NCBI GenBank assembly: GCA_964345555.1
Contig: CAYFRD010000001.1
Span: forward strand, 13,237 to 77,236
Length of the DNA: 64,000 nucleotides
Source of the DNA: Peptoniphilus_E sp964345555
GTDB lineage: Bacteria > Bacillota > Clostridia > Tissierellales > Peptoniphilaceae
Direction of reading: 5' to 3'
The position numbers and the translations under genes were made by a program. The notes beneath the pieces were generated by a model. The model was not told the DNA's origin. It saw only the letters and a list, made by a program, of their open reading frames with translations, and did not search any database. Positions 37,475 to 45,813 of the stretch are shown here, piece by piece. Each line of letters begins with the position of its first letter. Positions within the stretch are counted from its first letter, which is position 1.

Positions 37475-39046
37475 ATGAGCTCCAATTTTGAAACTTTACC
37501 CACTACGGTTTATCTTAACCCGAAATACAAACTTCAAATAATAAGAGCCGAACTGACCAGTGACTTGAACATAGCTGTAGACTTAATCAATTTAGGTGAC
37601 AAAGAAGTACAGGAGATCACTTTTGAAGTTAAGTTTAAGGATAAATGCGAAAACTTATTTTTTAACGGCAGTTCCACTTTTTACACTGTAAAAGACCTTT
37701 CTGTAAAGGTGGGGGAAATATACTATCTCAAACCCATACCTATAGATCAGAGGTTTGAAGATGCAAGAGCTATAATCATAAGGATCAGCTCCGTATCTCT
37801 TGAAAATTCCAAAATACACACTTACAATGATGAGGAATATCCTTTCACTCTGCCCGTGATTTCAGAAAATAAATCCAAAAGGCTAAAGGATGCTTTCGGT
37901 CCGGAAATCATAACCTATGCGGAAAATACTCCCAAGGGTTGGAGATGTGTTTGTGGAACTTTCAATGCCAAGGAATTATCCGAATGTCAAAACTGCAAAA
38001 GAAACAAGGATTTTGTCTTGTCTAATTTGACGGAATCTCTCATCAACACCAAACTGGTTAATTTGATGTCCAACTCGGGATTTATAGACGAAAAAAACAA
38101 GGAGAATCTCAATTCTTTGACTCAAACTCAAATGATAAAAATCGCTCCAACCACGGACATCATAGAAAAAAAGAGAATCAACAAAGAAATAGATGATAAA
38201 AATAAAGACAAAAGAAGAACCGTCGCTTCAATAATCATGGGGATTATGACCATCGTAGCGCTTTTCGCGGCAATCAACTTCTATACCGCCTACAGGGACA
38301 ACAGAAATTTTCAAGAAGCTAAAGCCTATCTTGAAAGAGGCGAATACAAGGAAGCCGTGAATAAACTGAAAGCTTTAAAAAATAATCCCGATTACGAAAC
38401 CTCGCCTCTCTTTGAAAAAGCTCAAGCCCTCAGCAAATCCGAAAACTTTTACGAGGCCGGCAACAAGTTCATGTCCCAAGGAGAATTCATAGAAGCAATA
38501 AAGAACTATAAACAAGTGCTCTCCGAAGACAAAGAAAACTACGCCAATTCACAAAACAGAATATCGGAGTTGGAGGAGATCATACTTCAGGATGCCGAAA
38601 AACATGTTGAAAACAACGATTATGCCGGTGCTTTGAACCTGCTGAATCAATATATTTCAGTCATTGAAGAATCTGCAAAGGCTCAAAATATGAAAAACTT
38701 CATAATCAAATCAAATTCCTCTAAAAACACAGCCAACTTAGACACGTCGGAGGAATATGTTGAGATAGAAAAAAGCAGAGCTGAAATAAGCAAAAAAGCA
38801 GAATCTCTCATCAATACCTATCAAAAAATCGCCATTGAAAAGGCGAACTTGAGAACAGAACCATCCATTGAAGCAGAAATAATAACGGCACTGCCAAAGG
38901 ACTCGGAGCTGTACATTTACAGCACAAAAATTGAAGGCGTTGAAAGAATATGGTGTGAAGTAAAAGCTGTAAACTCCGTGACCAAAGAGCAATTTGACGG
39001 CTGGATTTCAAGCAACACCATAGAATCTAAAACAAAAACCCCTTGA
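37475..39046 (+). CDS. Zinc-ribbon, membrane, TPR and SH3b domain protein of unknown function
   Basis: A 523-residue protein. The N-terminal half is a cytoplasmic beta-rich domain, followed near 150-172 by a zinc ribbon (CVCGTFNAKELSECQNC). One membrane helix (IIMGIMTIVALFAAINFYTA, about 248-268) comes next. Outside are three or so TPR-like helices (YLERGEYKEAVNKLKAL; GEFIEAIKNYKQVL; NNDYAGALNLLNQY) and a bacterial SH3 domain (ANLRTEPSIEAEIITALP) that may contact the cell wall. The layout suggests a link from cytoplasm to wall. No name is known. AAAAGGAGGT precedes the ATG at 37475. Confidence 0.75.
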   Translation: MSSNFETLPTTVYLNPKYKLQIIRAELTSDLNIAVDLINLGDKEVQEITFEVKFKDKCENLFFNGSSTFYTVKDLSVKVGEIYYLKPIPIDQRFEDARAIIIRISSVSLENSKIHTYNDEEYPFTLPVISENKSKRLKDAFGPEIITYAENTPKGWRCVCGTFNAKELSECQNCKRNKDFVLSNLTESLINTKLVNLMSNSGFIDEKNKENLNSLTQTQMIKIAPTTDIIEKKRINKEIDDKNKDKRRTVASIIMGIMTIVALFAAINFYTAYRDNRNFQEAKAYLERGEYKEAVNKLKALKNNPDYETSPLFEKAQALSKSENFYEAGNKFMSQGEFIEAIKNYKQVLSEDKENYANSQNRISELEEIILQDAEKHVENNDYAGALNLLNQYISVIEESAKAQNMKNFIIKSNSSKNTANLDTSEEYVEIEKSRAEISKKAESLINTYQKIAIEKANLRTEPSIEAEIITALPKDSELYIYSTKIEGVERIWCEVKAVNSVTKEQFDGWISSNTIESKTKTP

Positions 39047-39071
39047 CAAATACTCTCATTGAATAAATAAT
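39043..39071 (+). promoter_or_regulatory. Promoter of the aminotransferase gene
   Basis: TTGACA (39043-39048), 17 bases, AATAAT (39066-39071), directly after the stop of the preceding gene. Confidence 0.65.
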
Positions 39072-39108
39072 TGTTATTAAATTTTATCAATACTGAAAGG
39101 TGATGCAA

Positions 39109-40236
39109 ATGAAAATACTATGTGCGGGACCAACTTCCATAAATGAAAAAGTACTGGCTAAAATGAGTCTGTCAAAGACAAATCCGGATCTTGATCCTAA
39201 TTACAAAAATTACTATGAATCCGTAGAACAAAAATACAATAAACTCATAAATACCGATGCAACCACATTTTTTATGTTGGGTGAAGCCATAATAACTTTG
39301 GAAGCCGCCATCTGCTCCTTGATGGAAAAAGGCGAACGAGTTCTCATAATCTATAACGGATTTTTCGGCGAAGGCTTTGCTGAATACGTTGAGAACTTCG
39401 GCGGAAGAGCAGTAATGTACAAGGATGATTTCAGAAGAGGGATAAATATACATAATCTGGAAGAATATCTTGAAAAAGACCATGATTTCGCCCTTGCAAC
39501 TCTAGTTCACTGCGAAACTCCGTCAGGAATTTCCAACGACATAGCAAAAATCTGTAATCTTTTATCCAAATATAATATTTTATCCATAGTGGACAGTGTT
39601 TCAGGTGTAGGCGGAGAATATGTGGACTTTGATGAATTTAAAGTTGATGCGTTGCTCTGCGGTTCGCAAAAATGCCTAAGTGCTCCTACAGGTATCGGAA
39701 TGGTGACTCTGTCGGAAAAAGCAAAGGACAAGATTGAAAACAGAAAAGGCAAAATACCCAGTTATTACTTGAATTTTGCAAATTATTATTTCAACGATTT
39801 GGCACCATTTCCTTATACCGTAAATGAAAATCTGATCTATGCCCTGGAAGAAGCCATAGATGAAGCCCTTTCCAAGGACTTTACAAATCTGCATGCGAAA
39901 TACGCAGAGATAACAAGACAAAGTCTAATAAACTGCGGATTCGAACTATATGCAAAGGATTATTTTTCAAATACAGTCACCACCGTCCTAAACCCAGAAG
40001 GTATAGAAAGCGAACAGATTTTAGAAAAGATGAGAAAAAGAAATATTGCCATATCCAAGGGTGTCGGCGATATCACGGAAAAAGTCTTCAGAATAGGTCA
40101 TATGGGTAACAATATCAATTACGACGATTTTGTCCTGCTCTTTAAAAATCTCGATGAGGTATTTGCAGAACTGGGCATAGAATTAAAGGACTCACTTGAG
40201 AAAAACTTCATCAACCTATATGATGAATACAAATAG
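39109..40236 (+). CDS. Class V pyridoxal-phosphate aminotransferase
   Basis: A 375-residue aminotransferase of the alanine-glyoxylate / serine-pyruvate type. The PLP lysine is in ALLCGSQKCLSAPTG, the preceding Asp in SIVDSVSGVGGEYVDFDEF, and the fold-typical ATLVHCETPSG segment is present. The amino-group donor is not certain. The ATG at 39109 is chosen because GAAAGGTGAT ends 5 bases before it and homologues begin M-K-I-L-x-x-G-P. It forms an operon with the B3/4-domain gene 14 bases downstream. Confidence 0.85.
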   Translation: MKILCAGPTSINEKVLAKMSLSKTNPDLDPNYKNYYESVEQKYNKLINTDATTFFMLGEAIITLEAAICSLMEKGERVLIIYNGFFGEGFAEYVENFGGRAVMYKDDFRRGINIHNLEEYLEKDHDFALATLVHCETPSGISNDIAKICNLLSKYNILSIVDSVSGVGGEYVDFDEFKVDALLCGSQKCLSAPTGIGMVTLSEKAKDKIENRKGKIPSYYLNFANYYFNDLAPFPYTVNENLIYALEEAIDEALSKDFTNLHAKYAEITRQSLINCGFELYAKDYFSNTVTTVLNPEGIESEQILEKMRKRNIAISKGVGDITEKVFRIGHMGNNINYDDFVLLFKNLDEVFAELGIELKDSLEKNFINLYDEYK

Positions 40237-40250
40237 AACGGAGGAATAGA

Positions 40251-40955
40251 ATGAGTAGATTTATAGCTGATAAAAGTTTTTTTGAATTATTTCCCGAGGC
40301 TAAACTTGGAGTCTTATTGATAAAAAATATGGAAAATTCAGACGACAGCCCCATTGAAGTAAAAAAAATGCTTTTAGCAGCCAACGAAGAAGCGGAAAAA
40401 TATCTTGTGAAAAGTCAAATGAGTGAAAATCCCGTAGTAGCTGTTTGGAGAGATGCCTTTAAAAAATTCAAGACAAAGAAAGGTGCAAGATGTTCCATTG
40501 AAGCACTTTTAAAAAGAGTGGAAAGTGGAAATATCGTAGGATCAATAAATACCCTTGTGGACATATACAACTCGGCATCTTTAAAGTACGGAATGCCCTG
40601 CGGATCGGAAGACTCCGACAAATTCGTAGGAGATATGAAACTCACCGTCACAGAGGGCGACGACGAATTCTACGCCATAGGCTCCACGAGAAACGAACCC
40701 ACCTATCCCGGTGAACTCTGCTATAAAGACGATGCAGGGGCAGTTTGCAGATGCTTTAACTGGAGAGACGGACAAAGAACTATGATCTCCGAAGACACAA
40801 AAAACGCCTTTCTAATAATGGAACTTGTTGATATGGAAAGATTTGAAGAATTAAAAGAAGCTCTTCAATTTATAAAGGAAAATGCAGAAAAATATTTGAA
40901 AGCAGATGTTTCAATGCATATATTGGATAAAGACAACAGCGAAGTTGAACTGTAG
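40251..40955 (+). CDS. B3/4 domain protein (phenylalanyl-tRNA synthetase beta editing-domain-like)
   Basis: A stand-alone B3/4 domain of 234 residues, the fold that in PheRS beta clears mischarged Tyr-tRNA(Phe). Visible family segments are WRDAFKKFKTKKGARCSIEA, NTLVDIYNSASLKYGMPCG and CRCFNWRDGQRTMIS. Free-standing members are common in Gram-positives. Their substrate (tRNA editing or D-aminoacyl species) is not settled. It is cotranscribed with the aminotransferase (AACGGAGGAAT site), suggesting a shared amino-acid substrate; that is inference. A candidate RNA gene starts at its 3' end. Confidence 0.87.
   Translation: MSRFIADKSFFELFPEAKLGVLLIKNMENSDDSPIEVKKMLLAANEEAEKYLVKSQMSENPVVAVWRDAFKKFKTKKGARCSIEALLKRVESGNIVGSINTLVDIYNSASLKYGMPCGSEDSDKFVGDMKLTVTEGDDEFYAIGSTRNEPTYPGELCYKDDAGAVCRCFNWRDGQRTMISEDTKNAFLIMELVDMERFEELKEALQFIKENAEKYLKADVSMHILDKDNSEVEL
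40896..40924 (+). promoter_or_regulatory. Candidate promoter of the structured RNA
   Basis: TTGAAA (40896-40901), 17 bases, TATATT (40919-40924) lies within the end of the B3/4 gene and would start transcription near 40930. Confidence 0.4.
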
Positions 40956-41168
40956 CAATCAGCCCCGGCTAGACCAGGGTTTTCTCATGTGATCCAAAGA
41001 GGTTGTATTACAACACAACATCGGTTAACTTGGTAACGAGCGTGTTGCTATGCCCCGCAAAAAATGGATCCAATGTTGAATGTATGAGATGATGTCTTAA
41101 TTTTACCTAAAAATAACGATGAAGCACCAACTATACAGAAAATCCCCGGATTATTCCGAGGATTTTTT
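40930..41168 (+). ncRNA. Structured non-coding RNA candidate (raiA-motif-like)
   Basis: A region rich in nested pairing. A closing helix TCTCAT / ATGAGA (40983-40988 with 41084-41089) continues as GATCC / GGATC (40991-40995 with 41066-41070). Inside are a hairpin GTTGT-ATT-ACAAC (41002-41014) and a long hairpin CAACA(T)CG / CGTGTTG (41016-41047) capped by GTTA-ACTTGG-TAAC. GC-rich loops AGCCCCGGC and TGCCCCGC could form pseudoknots. Only the terminator at the 3' end has a T-run. The conserved-looking unpaired blocks remind me of the raiA (SisR) RNA of Firmicutes, but this is from memory and unverified. Confidence 0.6.
41139..41168 (+). terminator. Terminator of the RNA gene and of the convergent holin-like gene
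   Basis: AAAATCC-CGG / CCG-GGATTTT with one mismatch, followed by T on the plus strand and A-rich on the other side, so it is likely bidirectional. Confidence 0.75.
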
Positions 41169-41184
41169 ACTTAATTACTTATTC

Positions 41185-41514
41185 TTAATATGTTCTTCCT
41201 CCCGGAATGAACATATCCACTATTCCCAAGATAAAAGCTCCTATCAAAGCTCCCAAAATTGAAACATCGAATCCGACTACCAATTTACCTGCTACAAAAA
41301 GAACCAAAGCTGCAACTAAGAAACCTGTAACTCCCTTGCCCGTTGGAGAAGGATCGACTCCCAAAAATTTATTTACCACCCAGTCAAGCAAACCTATAGC
41401 AATGGCTGCCACAATTGCCGCTCCAAAATTTTGAACGCTCATTCCGGGAGCCAAAAAAGCTGCCAACCATACAGCAACACCCGACGCAAGTATCTTTAAC
41501 AATAAACTTATCAT
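41185..41514 (-). CDS. Phage holin IV-like (DUF360) small membrane protein
   Basis: A 109-residue protein with four membrane helices and little else (LLKILASGVAVWLAAFLAPG; GAAIVAAIAIGLLDWVVNKF; FLVAALVLFVAGKLV; ALIGAFILGIVDMFI). It belongs to the widespread chromosomal 'phage holin family' of four-helix proteins, whose role is unclear; no phage genes are near. The ATG at 41514 is chosen for CGGGAGGAATTT upstream; the longer frame has no site. Confidence 0.85.
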   Translation of the reverse strand: MISLLLKILASGVAVWLAAFLAPGMSVQNFGAAIVAAIAIGLLDWVVNKFLGVDPSPTGKGVTGFLVAALVLFVAGKLVVGFDVSILGALIGAFILGIVDMFIPGGRTY

Positions 41515-41638
41515 AAATTCCTCCCGTTTAATAAAATTTGTTACATTTTTTATATACCCACAATCTAACCATCTCAAATCTTTCATTAAATCTTTTCCTG
41601 TGTTATTATCCTGTTAGTGATGATTTTAAGGAGGTTTT

Positions 41639-41797
41639 ATGAAAAAATATTCTATAATATTCTTCACTTCTTTGTCTATACTTTTGACAACTTACTTTTT
41701 GGCACATGTTATCACAATGGGAAATTTTGAATATGTTTTTTTGTTCTTATTATCAGTAAATAATGTAATTCTATATTACTTTATAAAGGAGAAATAA
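41639..41797 (+). CDS. Small membrane protein, 52 residues
   Basis: A short gene with a strong ribosome site (AAGGAGG, spacing 5). It begins MKKYSIIFFTSLSILLTTYF, has a second hydrophobic stretch EYVFLFLLSVNNVILYYF and ends KEK. Two membrane helices make up nearly all of it. No family is recognised. It stands alone between the holin-like gene and hutG. Confidence 0.55.
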   Translation: MKKYSIIFFTSLSILLTTYFLAHVITMGNFEYVFLFLLSVNNVILYYFIKEK

Positions 41798-41844
41798 TTA
41801 AAATAAAATATTTTTCTCATATTTTAAATTATTGTTTAATACAG

Positions 41845-41864
41845 TTGGTGTATAATTGTACCAA
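41845..41864 (+). promoter_or_regulatory. Candidate operator over the hutG -10 box
   Basis: TTGGT and ACCAA flank 10 bases that include a perfect TATAAT (41851-41856). The site lies 25 bases before the hutG start. No clear -35 is seen, as expected for a regulated promoter. Confidence 0.4.
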
Positions 41865-41888
41865 CCATATTAATCACGAGGTGATCTT

Positions 41889-42908
41889 TTGATAAAAAAT
41901 TACAAAGCGGAAAAACCCTCCACCTGGAGTGGTAGAATAGATTCCGAAACAGATTTCGACTCCTTTAGATGGCACCAATGGGTCGACGTTATAGATCTAA
42001 ATGATGAAAATTTAGAACCCTTTGACGGAACTTTAGCCTTCGGGATATTAGGCTTCGAATGCGATCAAGGCATCGGTTTAAACAAAGGCAGAGTGGGTGC
42101 CGCCGCCGGACCCGAAAGCATAAGAGCAGCCCTTGCCAATCTCCCCTGTCAATTTAACGAAGATATCAAACTCTTCGACTGCGGAAATGTATTTCCTGAA
42201 GGCTTGACCTTGGACCAAGCTCAACAATACCTTGGCGATGCCGTCGAGAGAATTTTAAACTTAAATATGTTTCCTCTGGTTATAGGAGGCGGTCATGAAA
42301 CGGCCTACGGTCATTTCTTAGGACTTTTTAAACACTACAAGGACAGGGGAAATATAGGTGTAATAAACTTCGATGCACATTTCGACACAAGACCATATGA
42401 AGAAAACGGCAGCTCTTCAGGCACAATGTTCAGACAAATAAGAGATCTGGAATTGGAAAACGGTCACGAGTACAACTACAAGGTTATCGGCATCCAAAAG
42501 CACTCAAATACCAAGAGCCTGTTTAACTTTGCAGAGGAAAATAACGTAAAGTACATCTTGGCTAAGGATATTGTAAACGGTGATATAACTGCATATTTCG
42601 AAGAAATTGACGAGTTTATCCATGGTGTGGACTACCTATACATAACCGTGGATATAGACGTGTTTTCCACCGCCTATGCCCCCGGTGTAAGTGCTCCAAC
42701 TCCTCTTGGACTTGACCCTGAAAAAGCACTCATGTTTATAAAATACATCCTTTCCCATGAAAAAGTCATCAGCTTCGACGTAGTGGAAGTCTCACCCCGA
42801 TTTGATGAAGACAATACCACATCAACCCTCGCAGCAATAGTGCTATTTACCTTTGTGACAAAACTCTCCACTATGAAAACGAGAAAGAAAAATTTAAAAA
42901 ATAAATAA
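41889..42908 (+). CDS. hutG: Formimidoylglutamase
   Basis: A dimanganese ureohydrolase (arginase family) that splits N-formimidoyl-L-glutamate into glutamate and formamide, the last step of one histidine-degradation route. The 339 residues show the metal motifs GGGHETAYG, NFDAHFDTRP, SSGTMFRQI and DIDVFSTAYAPGVSAP. FECDQGIGLNKGRVGAAAGP near the N-terminus is typical of HutG. The start is a TTG with GAGGTGAT upstream. Other hut genes are not in the window, so the pathway is dispersed or partial. Confidence 0.92.
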   Translation: MIKNYKAEKPSTWSGRIDSETDFDSFRWHQWVDVIDLNDENLEPFDGTLAFGILGFECDQGIGLNKGRVGAAAGPESIRAALANLPCQFNEDIKLFDCGNVFPEGLTLDQAQQYLGDAVERILNLNMFPLVIGGGHETAYGHFLGLFKHYKDRGNIGVINFDAHFDTRPYEENGSSSGTMFRQIRDLELENGHEYNYKVIGIQKHSNTKSLFNFAEENNVKYILAKDIVNGDITAYFEEIDEFIHGVDYLYITVDIDVFSTAYAPGVSAPTPLGLDPEKALMFIKYILSHEKVISFDVVEVSPRFDEDNTTSTLAAIVLFTFVTKLSTMKTRKKNLKNK

Positions 42909-42917
42909 AATATTATA

Positions 42918-42957
42918 AACCATAACCACCTATCTAATAGGTGGTTATGGTTTTCTT
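42918..42957 (+). terminator. Terminator of hutG
   Basis: A 16-bp stem with arms AACCATAACCACCTAT and ATAGGTGGTTATGGTT, followed by TTCTTTT. It may also serve the convergent UvrA-like gene. Confidence 0.88.
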
Positions 42958-45213
42958 TTATCCGATTTTTAAAAATCTTCTTAAATGACTTGCGGTATAA
43001 GAGTTGTTACACTTGATAAAATCAACTGGATAGCCTTGAAACAATAAATTTCCGCCAAGATTTCCTCCCTTTGGTCCAAGGTCTATAATCCAATCAGCTT
43101 GGCTTATAACCGACAAATTATGCTCTATTATGATTAATGTATTTCCTCTAATCACCAGTTCACTAATCAGTTCTATTAATTGTTCAATATCCGCTTCGTG
43201 CAATCCTGTAGTAGGTTCGTCTAAAATAATGATTCCAGATGGGTTTTGAGATAACATTTGGGCTATCTTTAATCTTTGCAATTCCCCTCCGGAAAATGTA
43301 TCCAGTGTTTGGCCAAGTTCTATGTAAGAAAGGTTTGCTTTAATGACAGATTCCAAAGTATTTTTTATTGTAGAGTTGTCATAGAATATATCTATTGCTT
43401 CTCTAACTGTCATATCAAGAATTTCGCTTATATTTTTACCTCTATATGAATATAAGAGTGCTTGCTCATTAAATCTTTTTCCATGACACTTCTCACAAAT
43501 TTGTCGTGTTTCTCCAAGGTAAGCTAAGTCAAGTTTAATCATCCCTTTTCCTTTGCATTGAGGACAAGCTCCTTTCCCATTTGCAGAAAATAAGGATATG
43601 TCTGCATTATTCTTTCGACTGAAAGTTTTTCTGATTTCATTGAATATATTTAAATAAGTGGTTATGTTGGAACGTCCGGAAGTGCGAGGAAGGCCCTGAT
43701 CCAAAATCGCTGAATTGGGATATTTACTTTTAAAAATCTCCTGTATTAATGTGCTTTTCCCGGAACCTGCAACTCCTGTTACCAAAGTTATTGCTTTTTC
43801 AGGAATCTTTATAGAGATGTTTTTGATATTATTTTTTGAAACATTCTCCAGTATATAATAATTCGAAAATTTTTTCTCATCTGAATTAATATGATGTTCT
43901 TTCAAAAATGCTTTAGCTGTGACCGTTTCAGATTGTAATAATTTTTCAAAAGTCCCTTGAAAGGTTATTTTCCCGCCGTCAATTCCGGCTCCTTCTCCAA
44001 AATTTATCACTTCGTCTGCAATTGCAATCATATCCCGGTCGTGATCTACGAATAAAACAGAGTTTCCTCTATTTTTTATTTCTTTAAAAATATCGGTTAT
44101 TCCTTTAATATCCTGAGGATGCAAACCAACACTTGGTTCATCAAAAATATAGAGCACATCGGATAACGAACTGTTCATATATTTTACCATCTTAATTCTC
44201 TGTGATTCTCCACCGGATAGGGTGTTTATAGGCTGATTTAATTTTAAATAATCTAAACCTACAGTGGATAAGCTTTTCAATTTTATTTTCAATTCCTCAG
44301 TAATGATAGATACTTTTTCATCTTTAATGGTGTTAACAAAATCAAATAAATCATTAATGTCCATATCACAGCAATCTGCAATGGATTTATCCATTATCTT
44401 AGCACTTAACACTTCATCATTTAATCTGGTGCCATGACATACAGGGCATGTAGTTGTTATTAAAATTCTATCTAAATCTTTTTTATACTTTGTATTTTCT
44501 ACATTGACAAAACTATCCATAATTCGCGGAACTACACCTATATATTTTGCTGTTTTATGCCAATTTGCTCCGGGGCTTACCGGTTTAATTTCAGGTGAAT
44601 CCAAGAGTAAATCAAGCTCTTCACTTGAGTAATCAGATATTTTTTTATCATTATCAAAGAATCCGGACTCTGTATATCTTGTCAATCTCCATCCTCCATT
44701 TTGGAAAGTGGGAAATTTAATGGCATTTTCCTTTAAAGGTCTGTCAAAGTCAATTAAATTTTCAACGTCAATTGACTTAACTTCGCCCAAGCCTTTGCAA
44801 TTTTTGCACATTCCTTCCGGATTATTGAAGGAATATTTCATTGAATAGCCGATAAAGGGTACTGCGATTCTCGAATAAAGCAGCCTTAGACCTGAGTAAA
44901 TGCCTGTAAATGTTGCAACTGTTGAGCGAGAATTTCCATAAATTCTTTTTTGATTAATAATCAATGAAACCGGAAGATTGGATATGGAATCAACAACAGG
45001 TTTTGGATATTTCGGCAACAGGTTTTGAATATAGCCGGAGTAAGTTTCATTTAAAAGCCTTTGAGATTCACTTGCTACGGTATCAAATACCAATGATGAT
45101 TTGCCTGAACCTGAAACTCCTGTAACGGCTACTATTTTATGCTTGGGGATATTAAGTGAAACATTTTTGAGATTATTTGTAGAAGCATTTTTTATCTCTA
45201 TAAATTCATTCAT
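42958..45213 (-). CDS. UvrA-like ABC ATPase, short paralogue
   Basis: A 751-residue UvrA paralogue about 190 residues shorter than the 938-residue uvrA of this window. Both ATPase modules are intact: GVSGSGKSS with LSGGESQRIKM, and GVAGSGKST with FSGGELQRLKI. The CxxC zinc modules (CPVCHGTRL, CPQCKGKGMI, CEKCHGKRF) are kept. What is missing is mostly the UvrB-binding/insertion region. Such proteins are linked to resistance to DNA-binding drugs and are often next to MarR regulators, as here. The ATG at 45213 overlaps the MarR stop (ATGAATGA), so the two are coupled. Confidence 0.87.
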   Translation of the reverse strand: MNEFIEIKNASTNNLKNVSLNIPKHKIVAVTGVSGSGKSSLVFDTVASESQRLLNETYSGYIQNLLPKYPKPVVDSISNLPVSLIINQKRIYGNSRSTVATFTGIYSGLRLLYSRIAVPFIGYSMKYSFNNPEGMCKNCKGLGEVKSIDVENLIDFDRPLKENAIKFPTFQNGGWRLTRYTESGFFDNDKKISDYSSEELDLLLDSPEIKPVSPGANWHKTAKYIGVVPRIMDSFVNVENTKYKKDLDRILITTTCPVCHGTRLNDEVLSAKIMDKSIADCCDMDINDLFDFVNTIKDEKVSIITEELKIKLKSLSTVGLDYLKLNQPINTLSGGESQRIKMVKYMNSSLSDVLYIFDEPSVGLHPQDIKGITDIFKEIKNRGNSVLFVDHDRDMIAIADEVINFGEGAGIDGGKITFQGTFEKLLQSETVTAKAFLKEHHINSDEKKFSNYYILENVSKNNIKNISIKIPEKAITLVTGVAGSGKSTLIQEIFKSKYPNSAILDQGLPRTSGRSNITTYLNIFNEIRKTFSRKNNADISLFSANGKGACPQCKGKGMIKLDLAYLGETRQICEKCHGKRFNEQALLYSYRGKNISEILDMTVREAIDIFYDNSTIKNTLESVIKANLSYIELGQTLDTFSGGELQRLKIAQMLSQNPSGIIILDEPTTGLHEADIEQLIELISELVIRGNTLIIIEHNLSVISQADWIIDLGPKGGNLGGNLLFQGYPVDFIKCNNSYTASHLRRFLKIG

Positions 45214-45634
45214 CACTATCTATTCTCTCCTGTCTTAATCCCTTTGATAATTTTTTTGCTAAAGAAGCAAATATTTGTTGTTCTTCCTTTGTAAAAGTTT
45301 TTAGGGCAGTTTGATAAAGCATAGTATGCTTCGCAGAAATATCATCTAACAATATTTTGCCCTCAACAGTAATAGAGGTGTATAGCTCCCTTCCGTCCAA
45401 TTGATTCGGTGATTGCTTAATATATCCATAAGATTTTAGACCTTTTAAGGATTTTGAGAGCTTTGTGCGTGTCGTTCCCAATATGATGCTTAATTTTGAC
45501 GGTAAAGTTTCTCCTTCTTTTGCTAATTGGTATAAAATATCGTACTGTAACCAAGTGATCTTTTTGGGATTCACCAAGGTTCTTTCAGCAACCATTTCAC
45601 ACTGTAAATCTATTAGAGATGTTTTTAGGTCCAT
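45206..45634 (-). CDS. MarR family transcriptional regulator
   Basis: A 142-residue winged-helix regulator. The recognition segment is LPSKLSIILGTTRTKLSKSL, with the wing in GYIKQSPNQLDGRELY, between dimerisation helices. The ATG at 45634 follows GCGGAGGAAATAATA; the upstream frame extension has no site. A 28-base palindrome directly before the ribosome site and over the -10 suggests that it represses its own operon with the UvrA-like ATPase. Confidence 0.88.
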   Translation of the reverse strand: MDLKTSLIDLQCEMVAERTLVNPKKITWLQYDILYQLAKEGETLPSKLSIILGTTRTKLSKSLKGLKSYGYIKQSPNQLDGRELYTSITVEGKILLDDISAKHTMLYQTALKTFTKEEQQIFASLAKKLSKGLRQERIDSDE

Positions 45635-45649
45635 TATTATTTCCTCCGC

Positions 45650-45680
45650 AATATAATTTCTATATAGCAATTATATTATA
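45650..45680 (-). promoter_or_regulatory. MarR-type operator and -10 box
   Basis: AATATAATT and AATTATATT flank CTATATAG. Twenty-six of 28 positions (45650-45677) are symmetric. TATAAT of the minus-strand promoter (45675-45680) overlaps its upstream end. Confidence 0.65.
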
Positions 45681-45734
45681 ACGGCAATTGTATTTGAAGC
45701 TTTTATTTAATATTTTTACCGACTCATAAATATA

Positions 45735-45768
45735 AAAATCGACACAAAGGAATTAACCTTTATGCCGA
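45735..45768 (-). terminator. Terminator of ppx-ppk
   Basis: AAATCG / CGATTT and AAAGG / CCTTT form a two-part stem with an internal loop, followed by TTTTTAT on the minus strand. Confidence 0.55.
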
Positions 45769-45813
45769 TTTGTTTCAGTATTAAAATTTTTAATAAATCC
45801 AATTTATGTGAGC

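Noticed and set aside
42958..45213. Second complete uvrA for excision repair
   Set aside because: The protein is about 190 residues shorter, lacks the UvrB-binding/insertion region and is coupled to a MarR regulator; it is a paralogue with a likely resistance role.
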